DNA of 64,000 nucleotides from Schaalia odontolytica (GTDB taxonomy: Bacteria; Actinomycetota; Actinomycetes; Actinomycetales; Actinomycetaceae): positions 682,001-746,000 of the forward strand of contig NZ_CP133472.1 of the NCBI RefSeq assembly GCF_031191545.1, read 5' to 3'. This document shows, piece after piece, positions 35,584 through 44,865 of this stretch. How positions within the stretch are numbered: position 1 is the first letter of the stretch; every line of letters starts with the position of its first letter. The translations under genes were made by a program, and so were the position numbers. The notes under the pieces are model-generated. The model saw nothing but the letters and a program-made list of their open reading frames with translations. It was not told where the DNA came from and ran no database searches.

Positions 35584-35602
35584 GAGGAATAGGATCGCAA
35601 TC

Positions 35603-37039
35603 ATGGTTTCGTCACCGATGTACGACCGAGTTATGCAATTCGCCGCGCAGGCGGATCACACCGAGGAGTTGCGTTCGTGGGACAACGAGCACGGCTGCGT
35701 TCTCGATGGCTTCGAGGAGGCAATCCAGCGCGTGCGCCACTTTCAGCGGCACCAGGGTTTCACCGGGCAGACCGGAGAGGCCCTGAAGGAGTGGGCGGAT
35801 AAGACGGTTGCCCGACTCGAATCAAAGCGGAGATATTACGCGCGCGGCATCACCCACTACGTGGCGGCCAGGCAGGCCGTCGCCCAGGCGAAAGCGGATG
35901 CGAGGCAGCTGTCGCCGACGCTGCTCGATGCCAAGACCGAGGCTCTACGCAGCGCTGCGACTGTCTCGCTGCCTTTCGCTCCCATTCTCGCCCCGGTTCC
36001 CGGGCTTGTCGCCACGGCGGTGCTGGCAACCGGAGCGGCCTACGTCAACGCGGTGGAAGCCCAGGCGAACGCCAAGCGCGAGGCGGCGGCCACTGAGATC
36101 CTCAATCGCATCAATGAGACGGTGGGCGAGCTCGGCGGGGGCCTGGACAAGCTGACGCAGGCTGGGCCCGGCAGCGAGTACGACAGTATCGATATTCCCT
36201 CCATTCCGCTTCCCCCGAGCACCGAGGAGAACCTCAATAGGGGCCACGTCCAGTACTCGCCTCACGACCTGGGCGCCTACGGACGCAGCGCCGCCGACGA
36301 CTACGGGCGCGCCGCTCTGCGCTCCGACAAGTCCCTCTACCCGGACGGCTACGCCGATCCCGACACGGATGAGGCGATACGCAAGCGTGCGCTGGCCTCG
36401 CACCAGGTGTCCACGCGCTACCTCCCGCCGGACGCGAAGGGCTCCTACGACAGGCCGATCACCGATGCGCAGGATCTGATGGGCATGGATCTCATGCACG
36501 CGCGGGTGAACGCAAATCATCACCGCAACGGCTACGTGTGGGGTGGGCACGTCCCGGCCAGCCCCACCGACATCGACCATCCCCTGTGGCGCATCAACGG
36601 CGGTCCGGCCTCCACCGCAACTGCGGCCGGTCGGCTCGGTGGCGCCGGCGTGCTCGGCGCGGGCGCGCTGGGTCTGGGCAGGGCGGCGCGGATGGGATCG
36701 GCGGGGATCGGCACGGCGGCGGGCGCTTCTGACCTGCGCGTCGGCTCCTTCAGCGGCAGAGGGTTTGGGACCTACACCCCTCCCGCCGCCCAGGCACCCC
36801 AGGGCGGCGGGGCCGGATCTCAGCCCGCGATGATGGGCGGAATGGGCGCCGGCGCGGGCGGCGCCAAGGAGGACCAGAAGAGGCGCAGGCGCAAGTACGA
36901 GCCCTACCGCTATCTGGACGAGGACGAGGGGGCCGTGCCTGCGGGTTACGTCAACCCCATGTCTCAGACCTACGGATCGGATAGGGACATTGCGCCCGCG
37001 GCGCGCAAGGACGACGGATGGGACCCCCGCCAATGGTGA
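35603..37039 (+). CDS. Large helical protein of T7-like locus, putative type VII secretion substrate
   Basis: A 478-residue protein I cannot assign to a named family. Residues 1-200 are helical (YDRVMQFAAQADHTEELRSW, HFQRHQGFTGQTGEALKEWA, RYYARGITHYVAARQAVAQA) with a hydrophobic stretch about 120-150 (VSLPFAPILAPVPGLVATAV), like PPE/LXG-type secreted proteins. Residues 250-390 are polar with GYVWGGHVPASPTDIDHPLW; residues about 395-440 are Gly/Ala-rich, followed by a basic patch KRRRRKYEPYRY and the ending DDGWDPRQW. No signal peptide, so export would need a specialised route. Starts 20 nt after the frameshifted gene and overlaps the first mycosin. Confidence 0.7.
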   Translation: MVSSPMYDRVMQFAAQADHTEELRSWDNEHGCVLDGFEEAIQRVRHFQRHQGFTGQTGEALKEWADKTVARLESKRRYYARGITHYVAARQAVAQAKADARQLSPTLLDAKTEALRSAATVSLPFAPILAPVPGLVATAVLATGAAYVNAVEAQANAKREAAATEILNRINETVGELGGGLDKLTQAGPGSEYDSIDIPSIPLPPSTEENLNRGHVQYSPHDLGAYGRSAADDYGRAALRSDKSLYPDGYADPDTDEAIRKRALASHQVSTRYLPPDAKGSYDRPITDAQDLMGMDLMHARVNANHHRNGYVWGGHVPASPTDIDHPLWRINGGPASTATAAGRLGGAGVLGAGALGLGRAARMGSAGIGTAAGASDLRVGSFSGRGFGTYTPPAAQAPQGGGAGSQPAMMGGMGAGAGGAKEDQKRRRRKYEPYRYLDEDEGAVPAGYVNPMSQTYGSDRDIAPAARKDDGWDPRQW

Positions 37040-38205
37040 CCACGACCCGCACCCGCATCGCGCTGTCGGCATCCTGCGCGGCCGCCCTCGCGCTCGCGAT
37101 GCCGATCGTTGAGGCCTCCCCCGCGCGAGCCGCCGACACGATCACGGCCGCCGAGCAGCCCTACTTCGCCTACTACCACCTCGACCAAGCCAGAGCCAAG
37201 GGATACACAGGCAAAGGCGTCACGGTTGCAATCATTGATGGACCGGTAGACGTATCACGCCCGGAGCTCACCGGGGCATCAATCAGTGATAAGAGTCCGT
37301 GCCCCGTCAACCCAAGTGACGACAGTCGCCGACATGGCACGGAAGTCGCCTCACTGTTGGTTGCCCGCGGCTACGGGGTCGCCCCCGATGTCACGCTCAA
37401 CAGTTATCAGACTGTGACCAGCGGATCGGCAGCCGAGTCCTCCTGTAAAGACTCGGCAGTAATTTATAAGCACGCGTCGCTCATCAACCACGCGATCAAC
37501 GACGGTGCCCAAATCGTCAACATTTCGATTACTTCAAAGGACCGCGACGCCTCGCTGAAGTGGGCGATGGCAAGGGCAATGGCTTCTGGGACAATCATCG
37601 TTGCAGGCATGGGTAACAATGCCTCAGATAACGACTCGGGGAGCCTTGCGACCTGGTCTGGCGTGGTCGGCGTCTCTGCTGTCGACATCAACGGCGCGCG
37701 AGCCGACTACTCTTCCTGGGGTCAGGGGGTGACGACAGCCGCCGTCGGCGGCCCAATTAAGGCCTACGACTATGGGACCTCACAAATCATCGAAACGAAC
37801 GGGACTTCAATCTCCACCCCCATCGTCGCGGGTTTCCTCGCGTTGGCGCGCCAGAAATGGCCGGACGCGACCACGAACCAGCTCCTGCAGCTCCTGGTCC
37901 ACACCACGGTCAACTCCGACGGCACCTGGAACCAATACACCGGATACGGACTGGCCAGCCCGGCAACCATGATCAATACCGACCCCAGCCAATACCCCGA
38001 CGAAAACCCCCTCGCCGACAAGGGGGGCGGAAGCAGCCCCACGCCCGAGGAGGTACGCCAATACGCCGACGGGATCGTGGACCCCTCCGAAATCGTCTAC
38101 GACAACTCCTACACCTACCGCGGCCTCGACGAATCCACCCTCACCTCCCCCAACAACCCCTACCCCACACACATCGGCACAAGCCCCCGCTACCACACAA
38201 AGTGA
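37033..38205 (+). CDS. Mycosin-like subtilisin serine protease, copy 1
   Basis: A 390-residue secreted S8 peptidase resembling mycosins, the proteases of type VII secretion loci. A signal peptide (cleavage near SPARAADT) precedes the catalytic domain. Triad: Asp in VTVAIIDGPVD, His in RRHGTEVASLL, Ser in NGTSISTPIVAG; oxyanion Asn in AGMGNNASD. Cysteines in DKSPCPVN and ESSCKDS could form the mycosin-type loop disulfide. Unlike typical mycosins there is no C-terminal TM helix; the tail is a Pro/Thr/Tyr-rich ~60 residues. The start is set by homology with copy 2; ATG 37018 with AAGGA 6 nt upstream is a real alternative. Overlaps the upstream gene. Confidence 0.85.
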   Translation: MVTTTRTRIALSASCAAALALAMPIVEASPARAADTITAAEQPYFAYYHLDQARAKGYTGKGVTVAIIDGPVDVSRPELTGASISDKSPCPVNPSDDSRRHGTEVASLLVARGYGVAPDVTLNSYQTVTSGSAAESSCKDSAVIYKHASLINHAINDGAQIVNISITSKDRDASLKWAMARAMASGTIIVAGMGNNASDNDSGSLATWSGVVGVSAVDINGARADYSSWGQGVTTAAVGGPIKAYDYGTSQIIETNGTSISTPIVAGFLALARQKWPDATTNQLLQLLVHTTVNSDGTWNQYTGYGLASPATMINTDPSQYPDENPLADKGGGSSPTPEEVRQYADGIVDPSEIVYDNSYTYRGLDESTLTSPNNPYPTHIGTSPRYHTK

Positions 38206-38211
38206 ACGCCA

Positions 38212-39384
38212 GTGGTGACCACGACCCGCACCCGCATCGCGCTCTCGGCGTCCTGCGCGGCCGCCCTCGCCCTCGCGATGCCGATCGTTGATGCCTCCCC
38301 CGCGCGAGCCGCCGACACGATCACGGCCGCCGAGCAGCCCTACTTCGCCTACTACCACCTCGACCAAGCCAGAGCCAAGGGATACACAGGCAAGGGAGTG
38401 ACAGTCGCACTCATTGACGGACCAGTTGATACGTCTGTCGCCGAGCTTAGCGGCGCGTCAATCAGTGATAAGAGTCCGTGCCCCGTCAACCCAAGTAACG
38501 ACAGCCGTCAACATGGCACGGCAGACGCCTCGCTACTGGTTGCCCGCGGCTACGGGGTCGCCCCCGATGTCACGCTCAACAGTTATCAGACTGTGGCCAG
38601 CGGCTCGACAGCCGATTCCTCGTGCAAAGATTCGGCACTAATTTATAAGCACGCGTCGCTCATCAACCACGCGATCAACGACGGTGCCCAAATCGTCAGC
38701 ATTTCGATTAGCTCAAATGACCGTACAGCCTCACTCAAGTGGGCGATGGCCAGGGCGATGAGCTCCGGAACAATCATCGTTGCAGGCATAGGAAACAGTG
38801 GCTCCGATAACGACTCGGGGAGCCTTGCGACGTGGTCTGGCGTGGTCGGCGTTTCTGCGGTTGATATCAACGGCGCGCGAGCCGACTACTCTTCCTGGGG
38901 TCAGGGGGTGACGACGGCTGCTTTCGGGGGTCCCGTGATCACGCGCGACTACCCGAGCAACGCATTCGTAGAAACCTACGGCACTTCCACTTCGACCCCT
39001 ATCGTGGCGGGTTTCTTGGCGTTGGCGCGCCAGAAATGGCCGGACGCGACCGCGAACCAGCTCCTGCAGCTCCTGGTCCACACCACGGTCAACTCCGACG
39101 GCACCTGGAACCAATACACCGGATACGGACTGGCCAGCCCCGCCTCCATGATCAACACCGACCCCAGCCAATACCCCGACGAAAACCCCCTCGCAGACAA
39201 AGGCGGCGGAAGCAGCCCCACGCCCGAGGAGGTACGCCAATACGCCGACGGGATCGTGGACCCCTCCGAAATCGTCTACGACAACTCCTACACCTACCGC
39301 GGCCTCGACGAAACCGCCCTCACCTCCCCCAACAACCCCTACCCCACACACATCGGCACAAGCCCCCGCTACCACGCCAAGTAG
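38212..39384 (+). CDS. Mycosin-like subtilisin serine protease, copy 2
   Basis: A 390-residue tandem duplicate of the preceding protease, offset 1179 bp, starting at GTG 38212. Signal peptide and C-terminal ~130 residues are nearly identical to copy 1. Triad: Asp in VTVALIDGPVD, His in RQHGTADASLL, Ser in YGTSTSTPIVAG. Differences cluster around each catalytic segment (after the Asp, after the His, the region near SSNDRTASLKWAMARAMSSG, and the loop FGGPVITRDYPSNAFVETYG before the Ser), suggesting diverged specificity with homogenised ends. No TM anchor. The two genes are 6 nt apart and probably one transcript. Confidence 0.85.
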   Translation: MVTTTRTRIALSASCAAALALAMPIVDASPARAADTITAAEQPYFAYYHLDQARAKGYTGKGVTVALIDGPVDTSVAELSGASISDKSPCPVNPSNDSRQHGTADASLLVARGYGVAPDVTLNSYQTVASGSTADSSCKDSALIYKHASLINHAINDGAQIVSISISSNDRTASLKWAMARAMSSGTIIVAGIGNSGSDNDSGSLATWSGVVGVSAVDINGARADYSSWGQGVTTAAFGGPVITRDYPSNAFVETYGTSTSTPIVAGFLALARQKWPDATANQLLQLLVHTTVNSDGTWNQYTGYGLASPASMINTDPSQYPDENPLADKGGGSSPTPEEVRQYADGIVDPSEIVYDNSYTYRGLDETALTSPNNPYPTHIGTSPRYHAK

Positions 39385-39444
39385 CGCGGCGGCTCCGGGC
39401 CTGCTCCGCGGCCGTGAGGTGCCGCTCGACGGGCGTGTGCGAAA

Positions 39445-39486
39445 CGGCGAGGCCGGGGTGCCCACGCGGGTACCCCGGCCTCGCCG
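39445..39486. terminator. Bidirectional terminator between mycosin 2 and menG
   Basis: Perfect 15-bp stem CGGCGAGGCCGGGGT / ACCCCGGCCTCGCCG around a small GC loop, between convergent genes. The stem contains the GAGGCCGGGG word seen in other hairpins here. Confidence 0.75.
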
Positions 39487-39500
39487 CAGCTGAGAAGGCG

Positions 39501-40208
39501 CTACGGCAGCGGCTTGACCGCGCGGTGCATGCAGGCGATGCCGCCGGTGAGGTTGCGGTACTCGACCTCGCTCCAGCCGTTCGCGGCGATCATGCGGCCG
39601 AGCTCCTCCTGTGCGGGCCAATCGCGAATCGACTCCACCAGGTAGTCGTAGGCACCGTCATTCGTCGAGGCCAGGCGCGCGATCGCCGGCATCACGGTCG
39701 ACTGGTAGACGTTATACAGGCCGCGGAAGAAGCGCGAGGGCGGCGTGGAGAACTCCAGGACCACGAGGCGGCCACGCGGGCGCACGACGCGCGCCATCTC
39801 GCGCAGCGCGAGCTGCGGATCCGGGATGTTGCGCAGGCCCCAGGAGATGGTGACGGCGTCGAAAGAGCCGTCCTCAAAATCCAGGTCCATGGCGTTACCG
39901 TGAACGAACTCGAGCTCGGGGTGGCGCTCACGGCCAACCTCGATCATGCCTTCGGACAGGTCGCAGGCGACGACCTCGGCGCCGCCCTTGGCCAGCGCCG
40001 CCGACGACGCACCGGTGCCGGCCGCCACGTCGAGGATGCGTTCGCCGGGATGCGGGGCGACGGCCTTGCGCAGGGCGGTCATCCACACCCTGTCCAAACC
40101 GCCCGTCATCAGCGCATCCATCGCGTCGTAGCGAGAGGCGAGGGAGTCAAACATTGAGGCGATCTCTTCGGGATCCTTGTTCAGGTCCGCGCGCGGGGAT
40201 TCAGTCAT
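39501..40208 (-). CDS. menG: Demethylmenaquinone methyltransferase (MenG/UbiE)
   Basis: A 235-residue SAM-dependent class I methyltransferase that makes menaquinone from demethylmenaquinone, the last pathway step. SAM motif I is ILDVAAGTGASSAALAK, followed by VVACDLSEGMIEVGRERHP; the UbiE signature segments YDAMDALMTGGLDRVWM, WGLRNIPDPQLALREMARV and LEFSTPP are all present. It is divergent from menF, 49 nt apart, so the two may share control. Confidence 0.95.
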   Translation of the reverse strand: MTESPRADLNKDPEEIASMFDSLASRYDAMDALMTGGLDRVWMTALRKAVAPHPGERILDVAAGTGASSAALAKGGAEVVACDLSEGMIEVGRERHPELEFVHGNAMDLDFEDGSFDAVTISWGLRNIPDPQLALREMARVVRPRGRLVVLEFSTPPSRFFRGLYNVYQSTVMPAIARLASTNDGAYDYLVESIRDWPAQEELGRMIAANGWSEVEYRNLTGGIACMHRAVKPLP

Positions 40209-40257
40209 GCGTTAATACTCGCACGTCTTTCAGCGCGCCGCCGCCCCTACTCCTACC

Positions 40258-41493
40258 ATGGAACCCATGCACACTGACTTCGGATGCTCGCGCCTCGTTT
40301 TTCGGGCGTCGGTCCTACCCCCGCAGCACCCGGGGTCTACTTGCCCGCTGACATCTCTGCTTCCGACCTCCGGAGGCGCGGCCTGGCTGGGGCAGCGCCG
40401 ACAGATGGTGGGCCTGGGACGAGCGCTGACGCTTCAGTCCGCGACCTCCGACGCGATCGCCGACGTGCGCCGCGCCTGGGAGGCCGCGCCAGCCTCGTCC
40501 ACCGACAACGGCGCCCCCTCCCCCGCCCTCTTCGCGTCCTTCGCGTTCCGTTCCCCCGCCCGATCGGTCGCCTTCGTGCCCGCACTGACTCTCATCGACG
40601 AGGCCGGGGCCCGCTGGGCGATCACCGCGGGCATCGGGGACGCTCCGGACCCGCTGGCTGCTGTCGACGCTGCCCTGGCCGGGGCGAGGCCCGCGCCGCG
40701 CGTGCCGGAGTCTCTGACCTTCGGACACGGGTCGATGTCGCGCGGACAGTGGCGCGACTCGGTGCGAGCGATGGCGCAGCGCCTGCGTGAGGGGGCCGCC
40801 GACAAGGCCGTCATGGCGCGCGATATGACGGTGCGCTGCCCTCACGGCTTCGACGAGCGTTTCCTGTTGGAGCGCCTGGGTGAGCTATACCCGTCGACGT
40901 GGCGTTTTTGCGTGGATTCGCTGATCGGAGCCTCCCCGGAGATGCTGATCGCGGCGTCGGACGGCATGGCAAGCTCGCGCGTCCTGGCCGGCACGTGCAG
41001 GCCAGGCGAGGGCGAGGCGCTCGCGTCGAGCGCGAAGGATCTGCGCGAGCACGACTTGGCTTCAGAGTCCGTGTCGTCGATCCTGACTCGCCTGTGTTCC
41101 GAGGTGGAGGCACGGGGGCCATTCCTCCTGTCGCTGCCCAACGTCGTACACCTGGCGACGGACGTTCACGCACGCTTGGGGTCGGCGCATCTGCTGGATC
41201 TGGTGGCGGCGCTTCATCCGACCGCAGCCGTGTGTGGCACCCCGCGCGACGCGGCGATGCGCCTCATCGAGGAGCTGGAGGACACTGAGCGTGGCCGCTA
41301 CTCGGGGCCAGTCGGATGGGTGGACACGGCGGGCGACGGCGAGTTCGCGATCGCGCTGCGCTGCGGACTCACCTCGGGCACTCGCCTGCGCCTCTTCGCG
41401 GGCGCCGGCATCATGCCCGATTCCGACCCCGACGCCGAGTTGGCCGAGACGGAGGCGAAGATGCGGCCCCTCCTGGATGCCCTCGGGGTCTGA
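40258..41493 (+). CDS. menF: Isochorismate synthase (MenF/EntC family)
   Basis: A 411-residue chorismate-utilising enzyme converting chorismate to isochorismate, the first menaquinone step. C-terminal catalytic domain features: PEMLIAASDGMASSRVLAGT, the AKDLREHDLASESVSSIL stretch, HLATDVHARLG, LHPTAAVCGTPRDAAMRLI and RGRYSGPVGWVDTAGDGEFAIALRCG, which carry the Mg and substrate ligands. ATG 40267 is an alternative start: TACCAT lies 7 nt before it, the spacing of the leaderless genes here, and no ribosome-binding site precedes either ATG. The gene is divergent from menG and converges with htrA. Confidence 0.93.
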   Translation: MEPMHTDFGCSRLVFRASVLPPQHPGSTCPLTSLLPTSGGAAWLGQRRQMVGLGRALTLQSATSDAIADVRRAWEAAPASSTDNGAPSPALFASFAFRSPARSVAFVPALTLIDEAGARWAITAGIGDAPDPLAAVDAALAGARPAPRVPESLTFGHGSMSRGQWRDSVRAMAQRLREGAADKAVMARDMTVRCPHGFDERFLLERLGELYPSTWRFCVDSLIGASPEMLIAASDGMASSRVLAGTCRPGEGEALASSAKDLREHDLASESVSSILTRLCSEVEARGPFLLSLPNVVHLATDVHARLGSAHLLDLVAALHPTAAVCGTPRDAAMRLIEELEDTERGRYSGPVGWVDTAGDGEFAIALRCGLTSGTRLRLFAGAGIMPDSDPDAELAETEAKMRPLLDALGV

Positions 41494-41564
41494 ATCGCGC
41501 GAGCTTCGCGCCCGGGCCACACGTATGAGCCGCGCCCGCCAATGCTCGCGCGCACCCGCGCAAA

Positions 41565-41596
41565 GGCCCGCCACCCCTCGGTAGGGGCGGCGGGCC
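41565..41596. terminator. Bidirectional terminator between menF and htrA
   Basis: GGCCCGCC-CCCCT / AGGGG-GGCGGGCC stem with a 5-nt loop between the convergent genes; one bulged position on each arm. Confidence 0.65.
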
Positions 41597-41614
41597 CTGA
41601 TGCGCTCATGCAGC

Positions 41615-43075
41615 TCACGAAATGCGCACGGACACGTCCTGCGTGGTGCCGTCGCGAACGATCGTCATGGAGACGCTGTCACCGGCCTTGTAGCGGCGTA
41701 CGTATCCGATGAGCTGTTTGGGGCTGGTCACTTCCTGGCCCTCGACCTTGACGATGACGTCGCCAGCACGGATGCCTGCGGCGGAGGCACCGGAGCCCGC
41801 GGAGACTTCCTGCACCTGGGCACCGACGTAGGTGTCGGAGCCGACCGTTGTCGTCGCGGCCTTGACGGTCACGCCAAGAGTGCCGTGGGAGGCCGAGCCG
41901 GAGGCGATGAGCTGGTCGGCGACGGACACCGCCAGATCGGAGGGGATCGCGAAACCCAGGCCAATCGAGCCCGCCTGCCCATCGGACGATGAGGCCAGCG
42001 ACTTGATGGAAGAGTTGATGCCGATGACCGCGCCGCTCGCGTCAAAGAGAGGCCCGCCAGAGTTTCCAGGGTTGATCGACGCGTCGATCTGGATCGCGTT
42101 CGTCACCACGAGATCCGAGGACGCCTGCGAGCCATCCTCCGAGGTCGCGGATTCGTCCATGGAGACCTCGACGGGTCGGTTCAGCGCGGAGACGATGCCG
42201 GTCGTGACGGTGTTGGACAGCCCCAGGGGCGCGCCGATCGCCATGACGGGAGCACCCACCTCCAGGTTCGCCGACGTTGCGAAGCGCGCCACGGTCAGGT
42301 CGGAGGGCGGGTTATCCAGGCGGATGACGGCCAGGTCGGTGGTTTTGTCGTGGCCGACGATCGAAGCCGAGTAGAGGCGACCATCCGCGAGGGTGACTTG
42401 GATCTGTCCACCTCCGAGAACGGAGGAGATGACGTGGTAGTTCGTGATGATGTCGCCCTGCGCGTCGTAGATGACTCCGGAGCCGGTGCCGCCCGAGGAG
42501 GCTCCCTGCGCCTGGATGGTGACGACAGCCGGGGACACGGCGGAGGCGACGTCCGTCCAGTCCGTCCCGGAACTGTTCGAGGCCGGAACCGTGGCGACCG
42601 TTCCGCCGTTTAGGTTGGTCGGCGTGGAGGCGCGCAGCATCGCCGGGCGCGCGTAGAACACGGCGCCGAGAGTCAGGCCGACGGTCAGGAGCATCGCGGC
42701 GAACAGGGCGAGCCATCCCGGCCCCTTCTTGGTGACGACAATGGTGGGGGCACCGGCAGCCTCCGGCGAGGCCGGGGCGGCGTACCCGACGTAGGGCTCA
42801 CCGGAGGGAGCGGCGTAGACGCCGCCTGCAGCAGGCGCATCCTCGGCACAGGGGGCGCCGGTCTTTGGTGCGGCGGAGATCGGTTCATCGGCGGGCGACA
42901 CGGGGACAGCAGGCGGCGCGGGGATCCTCGTCGCGGAGGGCATCTCGCGCGTCGCCTCGGTAGAGCGCAGCTCCTGGGTGGCTGCGGGATCCTCGGCGGT
43001 CGAGGGCTGCGGGTAGCTAGTCACCTCGCCGCTCGCTCGCGATAGGTCCGGGGTCGGATTCTGAGGCTCGGTCAT
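41615..43075 (-). CDS. HtrA/DegP-type trypsin-like serine protease with PDZ domain
   Basis: A 486-residue membrane-anchored quality-control protease. Residues 1-115 are a Pro/Ala/Glu-rich cytoplasmic region; one TM helix follows (about 121-143, GWLALFAAMLLTVGLTLGAV). The external trypsin domain has the triad His in ITNYHVISS, Asp in TTDLAVIRL and Ser in INPGNSGGPLF. A C-terminal PDZ domain (about 390-486) reads LGVTVKAA, SGASAAGIRAGDVIVKVEG and RRYKAGDSVSM. ATG 43075 is chosen because AGAGGAAACC precedes it; the 26-residue upstream extension is rejected. Located 125 nt downstream of menD but probably with its own promoter. Confidence 0.92.
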   Translation of the reverse strand: MTEPQNPTPDLSRASGEVTSYPQPSTAEDPAATQELRSTEATREMPSATRIPAPPAVPVSPADEPISAAPKTGAPCAEDAPAAGGVYAAPSGEPYVGYAAPASPEAAGAPTIVVTKKGPGWLALFAAMLLTVGLTLGAVFYARPAMLRASTPTNLNGGTVATVPASNSSGTDWTDVASAVSPAVVTIQAQGASSGGTGSGVIYDAQGDIITNYHVISSVLGGGQIQVTLADGRLYSASIVGHDKTTDLAVIRLDNPPSDLTVARFATSANLEVGAPVMAIGAPLGLSNTVTTGIVSALNRPVEVSMDESATSEDGSQASSDLVVTNAIQIDASINPGNSGGPLFDASGAVIGINSSIKSLASSSDGQAGSIGLGFAIPSDLAVSVADQLIASGSASHGTLGVTVKAATTTVGSDTYVGAQVQEVSAGSGASAAGIRAGDVIVKVEGQEVTSPKQLIGYVRRYKAGDSVSMTIVRDGTTQDVSVRIS

Positions 43076-43200
43076 GGTTTCCTCTGGTGTCAGTTCGTTA
43101 TCTGCCACCAGTATGATTCGATTTCTCAAAGAGGCACTGGAAGCGTCCTGCATGTTTCCTGAAAACCGCGACAGCTCACAGTGAACGGCGCCTCACGGGC

Positions 43201-44856
43201 TCAATTGAGGATGTCGCGGATGGCCGAGTATAGGTGCGCGGCGCGCTCGACGGGCGCATGGACGAGGCGTGGGCCGGCCTCGGCGGTGACGAGCAGTTGC
43301 GCAAGTTCAGACGGCGTTTCGGCGCGCGCGAAGGCGAGCCCATACGCGGCCGCGAGCGCCTCGTAGTCCACCGCTTGGGCGACGCCGAACCATCGGCCGT
43401 AGGCCTCGTCGGTGGCGGCGCGCCCATGCTCGAGAGTGGCGAAGATGCCGCCTCCCTGATCGTCGGCGACGACGATGTCGAGATTCGCTCCGGAGCTCGC
43501 GGCCACGGCCAAGGAGGATGCGTCATGGCAGGCCGTGAGGTCGCCCATGACGGCGGTGACACGCCTACATGGATGCGCCGATGCCTCGCCCGCGTACCCG
43601 GAGCCCAGCGCGATGCCAACGGCGGTCGCGATGGTGCCGTCGATTCCGGCCTGGCCGCGGTTGGAGTGAATCACGCGACCCTCCAAAGAGGACACGCCCA
43701 GATCGAAGGCGCGCACGGGATTGGAGGCTCCAAGCACGAGGGGCCCGCTCGTGGAGGAGGCAACGGCGCGCGCCAAGTCGATCATCGTCCGTCCGGAGCC
43801 GGCAGCGAGCAGGGATTCGATGCGCTCACCCGCAACGCGAGCGGCATCGCGCACGCGCAACGCCCAATCGGCCTGTGTGGCCTCGACTGGCCTGCTGGCG
43901 GGCGTCAGGTCGGCCACCACCACCGAGGCGTTGCCTGACAGGTCGCCCCAGGGGGCGCAGGCGTCGACGAGGACGACGCGCACGTCCGGGCGCGCGAGCA
44001 GCGCGTGGATGGGGCGAGACAGGGTCGGGCGACCGGTGACGACGACCGTGTCGACCTCACGCCCCAGCGGGGAACTCACGAGGGACTGCTCGAAAGGGAC
44101 CACTTCCCCGTGGGCCCACGCGCCGGAGGCCGGCTCGGCCAGCAGCGGGAAGAGGGCGGCGCGAGACCATGCGCTTGCGTGAGGCGAGGCTCCTTCTCCG
44201 GCCACGATCAGGCCAGCGCGAGCGTCACCAACAACGTCCTCCCAGCGCTCAGCTGTCGCGCGGGTGCGCAGCACCCGGGTCGGCCGGGGAACGAAGGGGG
44301 CCACGGCCTCGGAGTCGGACGCTGGGCGAGCGGGGGTGAGCGGGTCACGGAAAGCGACGTTGATCTGCACGGGCCCGGGCGCTCCCGAGGGCGCGCCGCA
44401 CGCCGCAGCGACGGAGCGCGTGAGCCGCCCGACCAGCGAGGGCGAGGCCTCCTGGGGTTCCAGGTCCACCTGCGAGCGCACGTGCCCGCCGAAGAGCCGC
44501 GACTGGTCGGTCGCTTGGGAGGCACCGACGCCTCGCAGTTCGCCGGGGCGATCGGCGGTCAGGAGGACGAGCGGCAGGCGCGCGTGCGAGGACTCGAGGA
44601 CCGCGGGGGCAAGTTCCGCGACGGCGGTGCCGGAGGTAACGACGATGGCGGGCAGCGCCCCGGCACGGGCCAGGCCAACGGCCATGAACCCAGCGCTGCG
44701 CTCATCCAGGATCGCGCGAGCATCCCCGCTAAAAGCCCCCGCTTCGAGGGCGTACGCGAAGGGCGCGCTGCGCGAACCGGGGCAGTACAGGACGTGCGTG
44801 ACACCCAGGGCATCCAGGGACTTAAGGATGGCGCGGGCGGTATCAACGGAGGGCAT
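43201..44856 (-). CDS. menD: SEPHCHC synthase (MenD)
   Basis: A 551-residue thiamine-diphosphate enzyme joining isochorismate and 2-oxoglutarate in menaquinone synthesis. N-terminal YCPGSRSAPFAYALE and VVTSGTAVAELAPAVLE (ThDP-activating Glu region), RPGELRGVGASQATDQ, and the C-terminal ThDP/Mg motif GDLTACHDASSLAVAA followed by VVADDQGGGIFATLEH. Length is normal. Starts 9 nt after menC, so menC-menD form an operon. Confidence 0.95.
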   Translation of the reverse strand: MPSVDTARAILKSLDALGVTHVLYCPGSRSAPFAYALEAGAFSGDARAILDERSAGFMAVGLARAGALPAIVVTSGTAVAELAPAVLESSHARLPLVLLTADRPGELRGVGASQATDQSRLFGGHVRSQVDLEPQEASPSLVGRLTRSVAAACGAPSGAPGPVQINVAFRDPLTPARPASDSEAVAPFVPRPTRVLRTRATAERWEDVVGDARAGLIVAGEGASPHASAWSRAALFPLLAEPASGAWAHGEVVPFEQSLVSSPLGREVDTVVVTGRPTLSRPIHALLARPDVRVVLVDACAPWGDLSGNASVVVADLTPASRPVEATQADWALRVRDAARVAGERIESLLAAGSGRTMIDLARAVASSTSGPLVLGASNPVRAFDLGVSSLEGRVIHSNRGQAGIDGTIATAVGIALGSGYAGEASAHPCRRVTAVMGDLTACHDASSLAVAASSGANLDIVVADDQGGGIFATLEHGRAATDEAYGRWFGVAQAVDYEALAAAYGLAFARAETPSELAQLLVTAEAGPRLVHAPVERAAHLYSAIRDILN

Positions 44857-44865
44857 GCGCCCAGC

